This document shows positions 52,142-62,024 of a DNA stretch of 64,000 nucleotides, piece by piece. The notes under the pieces are model-generated. The model made no database searches, was not told the DNA's origin, and saw nothing but the letters and a program-made list of their open reading frames with translations. The translations under genes and the position numbers were made by a program. Within the stretch, counting starts at the first letter, position 1; the number at the start of each line of letters is the position of its first letter. This DNA comes from Paramicrobacterium humi. GTDB lineage: Bacteria > Actinomycetota > Actinomycetes > Actinomycetales > Microbacteriaceae. The stretch is taken from contig NZ_FNRY01000001.1 in the NCBI RefSeq assembly GCF_900105715.1, positions 310,001-374,000 of the forward strand, read 5' to 3'.

Positions 52142-52723
52142 TCAGACCTTCGTCAGGTCGAGACCGTTGGCGATATCGAGCACGGTCTGCACCAACAGAC
52201 GGCGTTCGACGGGCTTGATGCGCTCATGCAGGCTGTGCTCGGTGTCCCCTTCGAGGACGGGCACGCGCTCCTGCACGATGATCGATCCGGTGTCGACTCC
52301 GTTGTCAACGACGATGATGGACGCTCCCGACTGGGCCGCGCCCGCCGTTATCGCGTCGCGCACGGCGTGCGCTCCGGGGAACTCGGGCAGGTAGGCGGGA
52401 TGCGTGTTGATGAGGTTCGGCGCGAGCTGCGCGACGAAGTTCGCGGGAAGCAGGCGCATGAGTCCGGAGAGGACGACGAGGTCGGGGTTCCACACGCGGA
52501 TCTGCTCGAGAAGCGCTTCTCCCCACGCCTCCCGCGAGGGGAACGAGCTGTAGGGAACGGTGAAGGTCGGGATGCCGAACTCCTCGGCGTGCGCGAGTCC
52601 AGTGGCGTCGCGATCGGCGCCGACGGCGACGACGCGAGCGGGGTATTCGGCGTCGGATGCCGCTTCGAGAAGAGCGCGGAGGTTGGAGCCGCCGCCGGAG
52701 ATCAGGACGACCAGTGAGAGCAC
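52142..52723 (-). CDS. purN: Phosphoribosylglycinamide formyltransferase 1
   Basis: Transfers the formyl group of 10-formyl-THF to GAR in purine synthesis. The 193 residues hold [17 protein letters not shown] (phosphate-binding loop), [29 protein letters not shown] with the catalytic Asn-His, and [14 protein letters not shown] with the catalytic Asp. GTG start at 52723; TAAGAT lies six bases upstream, so it can be made from a leaderless mRNA besides read-through from the DUF6350 gene nine bases before it. Operon purN-purH. Confidence 0.95.
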   Translation of the reverse strand: MLSLVVLISGGGSNLRALLEAASDAEYPARVVAVGADRDATGLAHAEEFGIPTFTVPYSSFPSREAWGEALLEQIRVWNPDLVVLSGLMRLLPANFVAQLAPNLINTHPAYLPEFPGAHAVRDAITAGAAQSGASIIVVDNGVDTGSIIVQERVPVLEGDTEHSLHERIKPVERRLLVQTVLDIANGLDLTKV

Positions 52724-52732
52724 TCCCTCATC

Positions 52733-53992
52733 TTAGCGGTCGGCGTTCTGCGCCCTTTCGTCATGACGGTGCGCGAGCGAGTGCTCGGCGCTGCCCGACG
52801 CCATGCCGATCAGACAGCCGACGGCGACGAGCACGGCGGCGAGGCCGCCGACGGCGAACGGCGCCGGACCGATCTCGACGAAGCGGCCCGGGCCGGCCGC
52901 TCCCCCGGACCACCAGGCGAGCAGCAGCACCTGGATTCCGGCGATGACGCCGATGACCACGGCGGTGACCGCGAGCCACAGGGCGTTGGACCGGCCCCCG
53001 ATGCCGGCGAGCACGCTCTTGCGCACCGCGACGGCGGCGAGGAAGCCCGCGATGATCGGCACGGCGAGGCCGAGGAACCCGAACGTGAAGTCCTGGTTCG
53101 GCAGCACGCCGAGCAGCGGGATGCCGGGTACCGGGCCCGTCACGGTTCCCGCCGGCGCCACGGTCGAGCCGGTGCCGAGCGAGAAGCCGGATCCCGTGAA
53201 CCACGCGAGCGCCCAGATGACGATGTTGGGCATGAACGCGATCTGCCCGATCGTGACGACGATGCCGCCGATGACCCCGAGCTGGGAGGCCTGATAGAGG
53301 GAGACGACGGTGCTGAAGTTGAGGAACGTTCCGGCGGCGACGGTGACGGCCGCAGCGGCCACGGTCGCGGCGACGGCGAGGCTTGCACCGCGCAGCCCCG
53401 CGAGGAGCACGATCTCGACGTGACGGGGAACGCGGTCGCGCAGCTCGGAGAGCCGGGCAAGCAGCGGTTCGGCCGACTCGTCGGCGCGCACGAGTTCGAT
53501 GCCCGTTCCGATCGCGAGGCCGAGCAGCCAGACCAGAGCGGGAAGGCAGAAGGCCTGGAGGAGCGACGGCGTCGCGACGGCGTTGACGGCGCTGATGCCG
53601 ATCGCCCCGGAGGCGAGGGCGAAGACGACGACGGAGGTGCTGCCGGCTTGCAGCCACGCCGCGGTGCGTCCGGCGCGGCGTCCCGTGCGCACCCCCATGA
53701 GCACCGTGAACAGGGCGAAGGCGAGCGGGGCGATCGTCACGGCGAACGGCGCGGCGGCATCCTTGATCCCGACGACCTGGAGCGTCGCCTCGTCAAGCGT
53801 GACCGTGAGGTCGACGCCGTTCCCGAGCAGCCAGATGTCGCAGGCAGCGCGCCAGAACACCATCCAGTCGACGGTGAAGCCGTATTGCACGCCCCAGAGC
53901 ACGGTCAGCGGGACGAGCGGGATGAACACGCCGATGGCCACGACGATGAACGCTTCGAGAGCGGAGAGCAGGGAGGCAGTGAGGCGGTTCAT
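52733..53992 (-). CDS. DUF6350 family multi-pass membrane protein
   Basis: A 419-residue membrane protein with roughly ten helices. It begins with a long first helix (LTASLLSALEAFIVVAIGVF) and contains the conserved stretch YGFTVDWMVFWRAACDIWLL, then a long glycine-rich segment (FTGSGFSLGTGSTVAPAGTV). This family is regularly found directly upstream of purN-purH in actinobacteria and has been linked to cell division as PerM in mycobacteria; that link is knowledge of the family, not shown here. TAGGCT lies nine bases before the ATG. Confidence 0.85.
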   Translation of the reverse strand: MNRLTASLLSALEAFIVVAIGVFIPLVPLTVLWGVQYGFTVDWMVFWRAACDIWLLGNGVDLTVTLDEATLQVVGIKDAAAPFAVTIAPLAFALFTVLMGVRTGRRAGRTAAWLQAGSTSVVVFALASGAIGISAVNAVATPSLLQAFCLPALVWLLGLAIGTGIELVRADESAEPLLARLSELRDRVPRHVEIVLLAGLRGASLAVAATVAAAAVTVAAGTFLNFSTVVSLYQASQLGVIGGIVVTIGQIAFMPNIVIWALAWFTGSGFSLGTGSTVAPAGTVTGPVPGIPLLGVLPNQDFTFGFLGLAVPIIAGFLAAVAVRKSVLAGIGGRSNALWLAVTAVVIGVIAGIQVLLLAWWSGGAAGPGRFVEIGPAPFAVGGLAAVLVAVGCLIGMASGSAEHSLAHRHDERAQNADR

Positions 53993-54020
53993 CCGGTGGC
54001 AAGCCTACCCGCGAAACGCC

Positions 54021-54051
54021 GCAGGGCCCCGTCGACGCGACGGGGCCCTGC
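54021..54051 (-). terminator. Terminator of the sucCD operon
   Basis: GCAGGGCCCCGTCG (54021-54034) and CGACGGGGCCCTGC (54038-54051) form a perfect 14-bp stem with the triloop ACG, 11 bases after the sucD stop. No T-tract. Confidence 0.8.
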
Positions 54052-54062
54052 GAGGAATCTGG

Positions 54063-54950
54063 CTACAGCGCGGAGATGATCTCGCGCATGAGCTCCGCGG
54101 TCTCGCTCGGGGTCTTGCCGACCTTGACGCCGGCGGCCTCGAGAGCCTCCTTCTTGGCCTGCGCGGTTCCCGCAGAGCCGGAGACGATAGCGCCCGCGTG
54201 TCCCATGGTCTTGCCCTCGGGAGCCGTGAACCCGGCGACGTAGCCGACGACGGGCTTCGTGACGTTCGCCTTGATGAAGTCGGCCGCACGCTCTTCCGCG
54301 TCACCGCCGATCTCGCCGATCATGACGATCGCCTTGGTCTCCGGGTCCGCCTCGAACGCCTTGAGCGCGTCGATGTGCGTCGTGCCGATGATGGGGTCGC
54401 CGCCGATGCCGATCGCCGTCGAGAAGCCGATCTCGCGCAGCTCGTACATCATCTGGTAGGTGAGCGTTCCCGACTTCGAGACGAGGCCGATCGGTCCCTT
54501 GCCCGTGATGTTGGCGGGGGTGATGCCGACGAGCGACTCCCCCGGGGTGATGATGCCGGGGCAGTTCGGGCCGATGATGCGCGTCTTCGAGCCCTTCTCC
54601 TTGGCGTAGGCCCAGAACTCGGCGGAGTCGCCGACGGGAACGCCCTCGGTGATGATGACGAGAAGCGGGATCTCCGCGTCGATGGCCTCGATCACGGCGT
54701 CCTTCGTGAACGCGGGCGGCACGAACGCGATCGACACGTCGGCGCCGGTCTTCTCGATCGCCTCGTTGACGGTGCCGAACACGGGAAGCTCGGTCTCACC
54801 GTGCTTGACGGTCGTGCCGGCCTTGCGGGCGTTCACTCCGCCGACGACGTTGGTGCCGGCCTTGAGCATGAGGGCGGTGTGCTTTGTTCCCTCACCGCCC
54901 GTGATGCCCTGGACGATGACCTTGGAATCCTTGTTGAGGAAGATTGACAT
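54063..54950 (-). CDS. sucD: Succinyl-CoA ligase, alpha subunit
   Basis: TCA-cycle enzyme subunit that carries the phosphohistidine and binds CoA. The 295 residues show [19 protein letters not shown] (CoA-binding Rossmann loop), [12 protein letters not shown], and the active-site His in [19 protein letters not shown] (about 245). Thirty bases downstream of sucC in the same operon. A weak GCAGAGAT serves as ribosome site before ATG 54950. Confidence 0.97.
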   Translation of the reverse strand: MSIFLNKDSKVIVQGITGGEGTKHTALMLKAGTNVVGGVNARKAGTTVKHGETELPVFGTVNEAIEKTGADVSIAFVPPAFTKDAVIEAIDAEIPLLVIITEGVPVGDSAEFWAYAKEKGSKTRIIGPNCPGIITPGESLVGITPANITGKGPIGLVSKSGTLTYQMMYELREIGFSTAIGIGGDPIIGTTHIDALKAFEADPETKAIVMIGEIGGDAEERAADFIKANVTKPVVGYVAGFTAPEGKTMGHAGAIVSGSAGTAQAKKEALEAAGVKVGKTPSETAELMREIISAL

Positions 54951-54980
54951 ATCTCTGCAGTTCCTAAAGCTCTGGTGGTC

Positions 54981-56147
54981 TCAGCGGGCGTTGGCGAGTT
55001 CGGCGGCCTTGTCGGCGCCCTCGTCCATCGTGGCGGCGAGGGTGACGAGCGGGTGGTTCGCCTCGTTGAGGATGCGGCGGCCTTCGTCGACGTTATTGCC
55101 GTCGAGACGCACGACGAGCGGCTTGTTCGCGGCCGAGCCGAGTTCGGCGAGCGCGCCGACGATGCCCTTCGCGACGGCGTCGCACGCGGTGATGCCGCCG
55201 AAGACGTTCACGAAGACGCTCTTGACCTGCTCGTCGCCGAGGATGACGTCGAGACCGGCTGCCATGACCTCGGCGGAGGCGCCGCCGCCGATGTCGAGGA
55301 AGTTCGCGGGCTTGACGTTGCCGTGCTTCTCACCGGCGTACGCGACGACGTCGAGGGTCGACATGACCAGGCCGGCGCCGTTTCCGATGACGCCGACTTC
55401 GCCGTCGAGCTTGACGTAGTTGAGGTCCTGAGCCTTCGCCTTTGCCTCGAGCGGGTCGGCGGCGGCCTTGTCCTCGAGCTCCTCGTGGCCGGGGTGACGG
55501 AAGCCGGCGTTCTCGTCGAGCGAGACCTTGCCGTCGAGGGCGATGATGTCGCCCTCCTCGGTGAGCACGAGCGGGTTGACCTCGACGAGTGTCGCGTCCT
55601 CGCCCGTGTAGACGCCGTAGAGCTTGACGAAGACGGGGACGACCTTCTCGATCAGTTCGGCGGGGAACTTCGCGGCCTCGGCGATCTCGCGGGCCTTCGC
55701 CTCGTCGATGCCGGTCAGCGGGTCGACCTCGACCCGGGCGAGCGCCTCGGGCTTCTCGACGGCGAGCTGCTCGATCTCCATTCCGCCCTCGACGCTGCAC
55801 AGCGAGAGGTACGAGCGGTTGGCGCGGTCGAGCAGAACGGAGAAGTAGAACTCCTGCGCGATGCGTGCGCCGCCGGCGACCATGACGCGCTTGACGACGT
55901 GCCCCTTGATGTCGAGCCCGAGGATGGCCTTCGCGGCCTCTTCCGCCTCGTCGGGGTTCTTCGCGACCTTGACGCCGCCGGCCTTGCCGCGGCCGCCGGT
56001 CTTGACCTGGGCCTTGACGACGACGACTCCGCCGAGCTTCTCAGCTGCTGCGCGCACCTCCTCCGGCGTGTCCGCGATGATTCCCGGGAGCACCGGGACC
56101 TCGTACTTCTCAAACAGGTCTCGAGCCTGGTACTCGTAAAGATCCAC
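54981..56147 (-). CDS. sucC: Succinyl-CoA ligase (ADP-forming), beta subunit
   Basis: Nucleotide-binding subunit of succinyl-CoA synthetase. The 388 residues contain the ATP-grasp domain starting [38 protein letters not shown] (ATP loop), [19 protein letters not shown] (Mg ligands), [13 protein letters not shown] and the C-terminal [16 protein letters not shown] at 56147 preceded by AGGAAC is the start; it gives exactly the E. coli SucC length, whereas extending to an ATG at 56312 adds 55 unrelated residues. First gene of sucCD, divergent from the MpaB-like gene. Confidence 0.96.
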   Translation of the reverse strand: MDLYEYQARDLFEKYEVPVLPGIIADTPEEVRAAAEKLGGVVVVKAQVKTGGRGKAGGVKVAKNPDEAEEAAKAILGLDIKGHVVKRVMVAGGARIAQEFYFSVLLDRANRSYLSLCSVEGGMEIEQLAVEKPEALARVEVDPLTGIDEAKAREIAEAAKFPAELIEKVVPVFVKLYGVYTGEDATLVEVNPLVLTEEGDIIALDGKVSLDENAGFRHPGHEELEDKAAADPLEAKAKAQDLNYVKLDGEVGVIGNGAGLVMSTLDVVAYAGEKHGNVKPANFLDIGGGASAEVMAAGLDVILGDEQVKSVFVNVFGGITACDAVAKGIVGALAELGSAANKPLVVRLDGNNVDEGRRILNEANHPLVTLAATMDEGADKAAELANAR

Positions 56148-56310
56148 GTAGGTTCCTAACCGCTTCAGCTGCGTTCGGTGTGCGATGTGAGAGGCGAGCC
56201 CGACACCGGAGTATCTCGACGCCGAGAGAAAATTCGCCTTCTCCACTGTACTCTGCGCGGCACGATGTCCCCAGCCGCGCTCACTCAGCGGAACGCCGTA
56301 CCCTGTGGCC

Positions 56311-57108
56311 ATGCGTCAGATTCACGGCATTCGCGATATGGCGGCGGAGTCGGTTCTCGTCGCGGGCGGGGGCGCGGCGATCCTGCTGCAGATCGCCGAC
56401 GAGCGCGTGGGGCTCGGGGTGGCGCAGCACAGCGACTTCGCCTCGCGCCCGCTCGACAGGCTGCATGCGACGCTGCGCTACGTGTACGTGCAGGTGTACG
56501 GCACGGGCGCCGAGCGACGTTTCGTCTCGAGAGCCGTGAATCGCGCGCACAGGCCGGTTCGGGCGGATGCCGCTGACGGGCGCCCCGCGTACTCGGCGTT
56601 CGACCCCCAGCTGCAGCTCTGGGTCGCGGCCACGCTGTACCGCACGGCGCTCGTGCTGCACGAGCGCGTCATCGGTCCTCTCGACGAGAAAGTCGCGGAT
56701 CGCGTGTACCGCCAGTACGCGGTGCTCGGCACGGGCGTCGGGATGCCGGCGGCGCTCTGGCCCGCCGATCGGGCCGCGTTCGAGACCTACTGGAACGAGT
56801 CGCTGGCCGCGCTCGAGGTCAGCGACGAGGCCCGCCGGGTCGCGCGGGACCTGCTGCATCCGCGTGTCGGCCCGGTGTGGCTGCGCGCCGCGATGCCGCT
56901 CGCGCGGCTCATGACGGCCGGGCTCCTGCCCGAATCCGTGCGCGCCGCCTACAGGCTGCCGTGGTCGGACGCGCGGCAGCGACGCTTCGACGCCGTGATC
57001 TCGGTTACGCGACTCGTGTGGCCACGGTTGTCCCGCGGCATCCGTCACCTGCCGGCGATCCGCTGCCTGCGCCAGGTGCGAGCGGAAATGCGCGAAGCTG
57101 CCGGGTAG
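56311..57108 (+). CDS. Oxygenase MpaB-family protein (DUF2236)
   Basis: A 265-residue protein of the MpaB/Lcp-like DUF2236 group. It has the early [38 protein letters not shown] with the conserved aromatic segment, and [20 protein letters not shown]. The family includes heme-dependent latex-clearing and prenyl-cleaving oxygenases, but most members are uncharacterised; substrate unknown. The ATG at 56311 is six bases after TACCCT (56299-56304), so it is likely leaderless; a GTG two codons earlier is less likely. Confidence 0.85.
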   Translation: MRQIHGIRDMAAESVLVAGGGAAILLQIADERVGLGVAQHSDFASRPLDRLHATLRYVYVQVYGTGAERRFVSRAVNRAHRPVRADAADGRPAYSAFDPQLQLWVAATLYRTALVLHERVIGPLDEKVADRVYRQYAVLGTGVGMPAALWPADRAAFETYWNESLAALEVSDEARRVARDLLHPRVGPVWLRAAMPLARLMTAGLLPESVRAAYRLPWSDARQRRFDAVISVTRLVWPRLSRGIRHLPAIRCLRQVRAEMREAAG

Positions 57109-57130
57109 GGCGCGCTACCGCCCGGGGTTT
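57101..57130 (+). terminator. Imperfect hairpin with T-run after the MpaB-like gene
   Basis: CCGGGTAG (57101-57108) can pair with CTACCGCCCGG (57115-57125) with a small bulge, followed by GGTTTT. It lies in the short gap between convergent genes, overlapping the last codons of the plus-strand gene. Confidence 0.4.
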
Positions 57131-57151
57131 TCGGGAGTTAGCCTCTCGGGA

Positions 57152-58264
57152 TCAGGGCCTCTCCGCCGGAACGCGCACGAGGCGCGCGAGCAGCACCATG
57201 ACCATGCCGACGAGCGCCCCGATGGCGGTCTCGACGGCGCGGTCGAGGAGCAGGTCGGGGACGTGCAGGCTCGGGCTCGACAAGTGCACCATGAGCAGGG
57301 CGAGCGGCGTGATCACCACGAGGGCGGTGCCGTAGTGGCGGCCGACGAAGATCTCAGCGCCGAACTGGCACAGCGCGACGATGATGATGAGCAGCCACAC
57401 GGGCGGGCTCCCCCACAGGATGAGTCCCGTGACGATGACGCCCGCGAACGTGCCGAGCGTGCGATGGATGGATCGCGTGATGGAGTGCGCGGCGCGCACA
57501 GGAGGGACGACGGCGATGACGCTCACGACCGCCCAGTAGGAATGCCCGAGCCCCACGGCGCTGCCGATGAGCCCGGCGAGGAAGCCGCCGACGAGGAGCT
57601 GGCCGATGTTGAGCCACACACCGGGATCGCGCCACGCGTTCGGGCGCACGTCGGCGCGGCGCGGGAGCGGCTTGAGCATCTTGAAGCTCGCCGTGATGCG
57701 GTCCACGTCGCGGCCGAGACGCAGCAGCCAGCCGGACATCGTGATGACGAGCGCGAGGACGGCGGAGGCGACGCCGATGAGGATCGCGACGCCGACGTTG
57801 CCGCCCGGTACGGGCACGATGCCGCAGACCAGGAAGGCGAACACGTAGAAGATCGGCGTCGGCGGGTGGAGCGAGAGGGTGCGGCTCAGAACGACACCGA
57901 CGGCGACGACGAGGAGGAGCCCGATCGACAGTGCGACAAGGGGACTGCCGGCTTGGGACACGAGCACGCCGGCGGTGATGCACGCGACGAGGACGACAGC
58001 CGCGGTGGACGCTGTGCGCAACCGCGTCCGGTACACCTCGCGGCGACCGTAGAGCGAGGTGAACGCGCCGAACGAGGCGTAAATGGCGAGGTCGAGTCGG
58101 CCGAGGAGCGCGAGCACGACGAGCGGGATCGCGACGGCGAGGCCCGCACGGCTGGCGACCTCGATGTCGAGGGCGTGCAGGTTGCGCGCCCACTGCTTGA
58201 GGGACTCCGGGCGGGCACGCCGGGACTCGGCGCCGTCGTCGGGCGCCTCCGCTGGGGTGCTCAT
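57152..58264 (-). CDS. FUSC-family (aromatic acid exporter-like) membrane protein
   Basis: A 370-residue protein with two six-helix-type membrane bundles (about 40-170 and 220-355). The FUSC signature region YWAVVSVIAVVPPVRAAHSITRSIHRTLGTFAGVIV is in the second half (here given as two adjacent parts), and AIYASFGAFTSLYGRREVYRTR in the first. Relatives export aromatic carboxylates or fusaric acid. The start ATG is two bases before the pcrA stop region, so it is coupled to pcrA, but no functional link is evident. Confidence 0.85.
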   Translation of the reverse strand: MSTPAEAPDDGAESRRARPESLKQWARNLHALDIEVASRAGLAVAIPLVVLALLGRLDLAIYASFGAFTSLYGRREVYRTRLRTASTAAVVLVACITAGVLVSQAGSPLVALSIGLLLVVAVGVVLSRTLSLHPPTPIFYVFAFLVCGIVPVPGGNVGVAILIGVASAVLALVITMSGWLLRLGRDVDRITASFKMLKPLPRRADVRPNAWRDPGVWLNIGQLLVGGFLAGLIGSAVGLGHSYWAVVSVIAVVPPVRAAHSITRSIHRTLGTFAGVIVTGLILWGSPPVWLLIIIVALCQFGAEIFVGRHYGTALVVITPLALLMVHLSSPSLHVPDLLLDRAVETAIGALVGMVMVLLARLVRVPAERP

Positions 58265-58265
58265 G

Positions 58266-60653
58266 TCAGATCTTCTCGATGGGGGCGATCTTAATCAAGA
58301 GCTTCTTCGCGCCCGCCGTCTCGAATTGCACGTGCGCGACGCGCTTGCTGCCCTCTCCCGTGACGTTGTTGACGCGACCCTCGCCGAAGTCCGTGTGGCG
58401 GATGCGGTCGCCGGGCGCGAGTTCGAGGTCGCCGTTGTCGCGCACGGTGCCGGTGACGCGGTTCGGCCACTGCTTCTTCTCGGCGGGCGGGAGCGCCGCG
58501 GCATCCGCTCCCCGATTCGACTGCCACCGTCTCGCGTTGAGCGCGCGCGGCTGTGTTCCGCCGCGCGAGTTCGCGCTGCCGGGAGACTGCTTCCACTCGA
58601 TGAGCTCGGCAGGGATCTCCTGCAGGTAGCGGCTCGGCATCGCCACGGCCGTCTCGCCGTACTGCGCGCGGGTCATGGCGAGCGAGAGGTAGAGGCGCTT
58701 GCGCGCTCGGGTGATGCCGACGTAGAACAGCCGGCGCTCTTCGGCCGGTCCGCCGGGCTCGTTCGCCGACATGCGGTGCGGCAGCAGGTCCTCTTCGATG
58801 CCGGTGAGGAACACGGTGTTGAACTCGAGGCCCTTCGCGGTGTGCAGCGTCATGAGCGACACGGTTCCGCTCGCGTCGTCGATATCGTCCGCGGCCGCCA
58901 CGAGAGCGACTTCGGTGAGGAAGTCGATGAGGGTGCCGTCGGGGTTGTTGCGCTCGTACTCCTTGGTGACGGCGACGAGCTCGTCGAGGTTCTCGGCGCG
59001 CGCCTCGTCTTGCGGATCACGGCTCAAGCGCAGCGCGTCGATCAGGCCGCTCTTCGTGATGAGCGTCGTGAGCACCTCGCTCACCTTGCCCTTCTCGGCG
59101 AGCGCGGCGGCCTCGTCGAGAACGGCGGAGAGGTCGCTGATGGCCCGCGTCATCTTCGGGCCGAAGCCGAGCGTCGACGCCTCCCGCAGGGCGTCGCGCA
59201 GCGTCGTCTCCGCGTTCTCGGCGAAGCTCGCGAGCTGCGTCACGGTCGCGGGCCCGATGCCGCGCTTGGGCGTGTTGATGATGCGGCGCACCGCGAGCTC
59301 GTCGGCGGGGTTCACGACGGCCGTGAGGTAGGCGAAGGCGTCTTTGATCTCGGCGCGCTCGTAGAACTTCGTGCCGCCCATGATCTTGTAGGGCAGCGCC
59401 GAGCGAACGAAGATCTCTTCAAGCGCTCGCGTCTGCGCGTTCGTGCGGTAGAAGACGGCGATCTCGTTGTAGGCGAGGCCCGCGGAGTGCAGCTTCTCGA
59501 TCTCGTCGGCGACGAACTGTGCCTCGTCATGACCCGAGTAGCCGGTGTAGCCGATGATCTTCTCGCCGTCGCCCACGTCAGTCCAGAGCTTCTTGTCCTT
59601 GCGGTCGAAGTTGTTGGCGATGACGGCGTTCGCGGCGGAGAGGATGTTCTGGGTGGAGCGGTAGTTCTGCTCGAGCAGAATGACCTTCGCGCCCGGGAAG
59701 TCGCGCTCGAACTCGACGATGTTGCGGATGTCGGCGCCACGGAAGGCGTAGATCGACTGGTCGGAGTCGCCGACGACGGTGAGTGCTGCGCCCGGGTTCG
59801 TGCCCGGCAGGTAACCAGCGCCTTCCGGTTCGCGCGTGAGCTCGCGGATGAGCGAATACTGGGCGTGGTTGGTGTCCTGGTACTCGTCGACGAGGACGTG
59901 TCGGAACTTGTTCTGGTACAGCGCCGCGACCTGCGGGAACGCCCGGAACAGGTACACCGTCTGCGCGATCAGGTCGTCGAAGTCGAACGCGTTCGCGGAG
60001 CGCAGCGCGCGCTCGTAGTCGCGGAAGATCTCGATGAAGGCGACCTCGTTCGGATCGGACATGTTCGCGTTGCGCGCGTAGCTCTCGGCATCCGCAAGCT
60101 CGTTCTTGAGCTTGGAGATCTTCGCCGACGCGTTCGCCGGCGTGAAGCCGAGCACGTCGGCATCGTGCTGCTTGATGATGCGCTTGAGCAGCACGCGCGA
60201 GTCGGACGAGTCGTAGATCGTGAAGTTCTTGCTGAAGCCGAAGTTGTCGGCCTCGCGTCGCAGGATGCGCACGCACGCGGAGTGGAACGTCGAGATCCAC
60301 ATGCCCTCGGCGCGGCCGCCGAGGAGCCCCTCGACGCGCTCGCGCATCTCGGCGGCGGCCTTGTTCGTGAACGTGATCGCCAGGATCTGGCTCGGCCATG
60401 CCTCGCGGTTCTCGATGAGGCGCGCGATGCGGTGCGTGAGCACGCGCGTCTTTCCCGACCCGGCGCCGGCCACGATGAGCAGCGCCTGCCCGCGGTATTC
60501 GACGGCTTCCGCCTGCTGAGGGTTGAGGCCGTCGAGCAAGTGATCGGATGCTGCGTTCTCGCCGCCCGGAATGGTCGCCGTCGGCCAGTCGACGATCACC
60601 GGTGTCGAAGCGGATCCGGAACCGTGCGCGTCAGAGATGGGGGTGCTCGTCAT
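58266..60653 (-). CDS. pcrA: ATP-dependent DNA helicase PcrA/UvrD
   Basis: SF1A 3'-5' DNA helicase of 795 residues for repair and removal of stalled complexes. Motifs in order: QAVEYRGQALLIVAGAGSGKT (Q motif and Walker A, split here), AITFTNKAAAEMRERV (Ia), VDEYQDTNHAQY (II), VVGDSDQSIYAFRGAD (III), EQNYRST (IV), VSLMTLHTAKGLEFNTVFL (V) and VGITRARKRLYLS (VI). The C-terminal GDRIRHTDFGEGRV is the PcrA Tudor-like RNA-polymerase-binding domain. Start ATG has GGAAGGGAC upstream, behind TAAGCT. Confidence 0.96.
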   Translation of the reverse strand: MTSTPISDAHGSGSASTPVIVDWPTATIPGGENAASDHLLDGLNPQQAEAVEYRGQALLIVAGAGSGKTRVLTHRIARLIENREAWPSQILAITFTNKAAAEMRERVEGLLGGRAEGMWISTFHSACVRILRREADNFGFSKNFTIYDSSDSRVLLKRIIKQHDADVLGFTPANASAKISKLKNELADAESYARNANMSDPNEVAFIEIFRDYERALRSANAFDFDDLIAQTVYLFRAFPQVAALYQNKFRHVLVDEYQDTNHAQYSLIRELTREPEGAGYLPGTNPGAALTVVGDSDQSIYAFRGADIRNIVEFERDFPGAKVILLEQNYRSTQNILSAANAVIANNFDRKDKKLWTDVGDGEKIIGYTGYSGHDEAQFVADEIEKLHSAGLAYNEIAVFYRTNAQTRALEEIFVRSALPYKIMGGTKFYERAEIKDAFAYLTAVVNPADELAVRRIINTPKRGIGPATVTQLASFAENAETTLRDALREASTLGFGPKMTRAISDLSAVLDEAAALAEKGKVSEVLTTLITKSGLIDALRLSRDPQDEARAENLDELVAVTKEYERNNPDGTLIDFLTEVALVAAADDIDDASGTVSLMTLHTAKGLEFNTVFLTGIEEDLLPHRMSANEPGGPAEERRLFYVGITRARKRLYLSLAMTRAQYGETAVAMPSRYLQEIPAELIEWKQSPGSANSRGGTQPRALNARRWQSNRGADAAALPPAEKKQWPNRVTGTVRDNGDLELAPGDRIRHTDFGEGRVNNVTGEGSKRVAHVQFETAGAKKLLIKIAPIEKI

Positions 60654-60788
60654 GTCCCTTCCAGCTTAAGCTGTGCAGCTGACAGCCGGCCCATCCGCTC
60701 GACTCGACGGTCGCGCACCGGCAGCGAGTTTCCGAGTGCCGGAACACGGCGGCACCGCTATGAGCCGCTCCACCTTCTTGCGTTCGTG

Positions 60789-60860
60789 ATGGAGTCCGAC
60801 GAGGCGACCGTCGAGACGTGTCTGAAGAAGATGGAGGAGTGGATCAGCCTTCCGTATTGA
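60789..60860 (+). other. Unexplained short frame, possible gene remnant
   Basis: In the 190-bp gap between pcrA and the phosphodiesterase gene, the plus strand encodes HRYEPLHLLAFVMESDEATV then ETCLKKMEEWISLPY and a TGA. This looks protein-like (helical, balanced charge), unlike an antisense artefact, and is open upstream without a clear start; from ATG 60789 it is 23 codons. It overlaps the end of the convergent phosphodiesterase gene. Possibly the 3' end of a decayed gene. Confidence 0.3.
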
Positions 60861-61881
60861 GCGCGTCGCGGGCCGCGACGGCGAGGTCGGTGTGATCGGC
60901 GAAGACGCCGTCCACGCCCGTGCCCATGATCTGCGCGAACTCGCTCTCCCAGTCGCCGAACGCCGCACGGTCGTCGCCGCGGCGGTTGGGCTTGCTGAGG
61001 AAGACGTTCTCGGGGCGCAGCGTCCAGGTGAACACGTCGAGGCCTCGCTTGTGCGCTCGTGACACGAGGTCGCGGACCGCTTTCCCCGGCTTCGTCCACG
61101 GCAGCAGGTACGACTTGTCGACGCTGATGCCGTCGACGCGCTTCGCAAGAGCGTCGAGGCCCGCATCCGTGAGGTCGTCCGCGAACGGGCGTGCGCTCTT
61201 TCCGTCGGCGGCGACGCGGTCGGCCGGGGCCCCCTTCTTCTCGAGCAAGTACACGTACCGCGCGTCGACGCCCCGCTTCTTGAGCTGCTCGAGAACGGTG
61301 AGCTCGAAGCACTCGATAACGAGTCCGGTCGAGCTGTCGAAGCCGCTGCCGGCGAGCTCGGCGGCGAGCAGCTCGTCGAGCGGCATCCCGATTTCCGCGA
61401 AGTACGTGGGGTGCTTGACCTCGATGACGAGCCCGATGCGCCGCCCCTGCTCGGCGGACCCCGTTCGCACGATGTCGAACAGCTCGGCGAGGCGCAGCAT
61501 CCGCTCGTGCCCGTCGAAGCTCGCACTGTCGGGCCGCACGTCGGGAATGCGCTCCCTGAGCGTCAGTGTCGACAGCTCCGCCCACGTGAAGTCCTCGGTG
61601 AACCACCCGGTTACCTCGTGACCGTCGATGAGCTTCGTCGTGCGGCGATCGGCGAATTCCGGATGCTGCTCGACGTCGGTCGTGCCGCCGATCTCGTTCT
61701 CGTGGCGGAGCACGAGCACCCGGTCGCGCGTGGCGACCACGTCGGGCTCGAGCGCGTCGGCGCCGAGCGCGATCGCGAGTTCGTAGCTCGACGCGGAGTG
61801 CTCGGGCCGGTAGCCGGGAGTGCCGCGATGCCCGATGATGAGCGGGCGCCGCGGCGCGGAGTTGGCGGGCAGCGAAGTCAT
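60844..61881 (-). CDS. Glycerophosphodiester phosphodiesterase
   Basis: Hydrolyses glycerophosphodiesters to glycerol-3-phosphate and an alcohol. The 345 residues form a GDPD TIM barrel with LIIGHRGTPGYRPEHSASSY (catalytic His-Arg), ALEPDVVATRDRVLVLRHE (metal Glu/Asp, second catalytic His), VIEVKHPTYF, and a C-terminal FTWTLRPENVFL. No signal peptide, so it appears cytosolic, unlike periplasmic GlpQ. The ATG follows TAGCCT (61893-61888) by six bases, suggesting a leaderless mRNA. Confidence 0.92.
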   Translation of the reverse strand: MTSLPANSAPRRPLIIGHRGTPGYRPEHSASSYELAIALGADALEPDVVATRDRVLVLRHENEIGGTTDVEQHPEFADRRTTKLIDGHEVTGWFTEDFTWAELSTLTLRERIPDVRPDSASFDGHERMLRLAELFDIVRTGSAEQGRRIGLVIEVKHPTYFAEIGMPLDELLAAELAGSGFDSSTGLVIECFELTVLEQLKKRGVDARYVYLLEKKGAPADRVAADGKSARPFADDLTDAGLDALAKRVDGISVDKSYLLPWTKPGKAVRDLVSRAHKRGLDVFTWTLRPENVFLSKPNRRGDDRAAFGDWESEFAQIMGTGVDGVFADHTDLAVAARDALNTEG

Positions 61882-61930
61882 CGTCCCAGGCTATGCGGTG
61901 CGCCTGCGAGGATCGCGGCAGAATTTCTTC

Positions 61931-61972
61931 TTGACAGCTGAATCGTTTCATGGTGTTCTGGAAAACGCTTCC
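61931..61972 (+). promoter_or_regulatory. Promoter with two LacI-type operators
   Basis: TTGACA (61931-61936), 17-bp spacer, TGTTCT (61954-61959). Within the spacer TGAATCGTTTCA (61939-61950) is one base from the perfect LacI-family palindrome, and GGAAAACGCTTCC (61960-61972) is a second CG-centred site at the start of transcription. Predicts repression by an unlinked or downstream LacI-family regulator. Confidence 0.65.
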
Positions 61973-62024
61973 CCGCAGCTCCGTCTCCGGCGGAAGCTGT
62001 CAGAGTCGACCGGAAGGAACTCAC

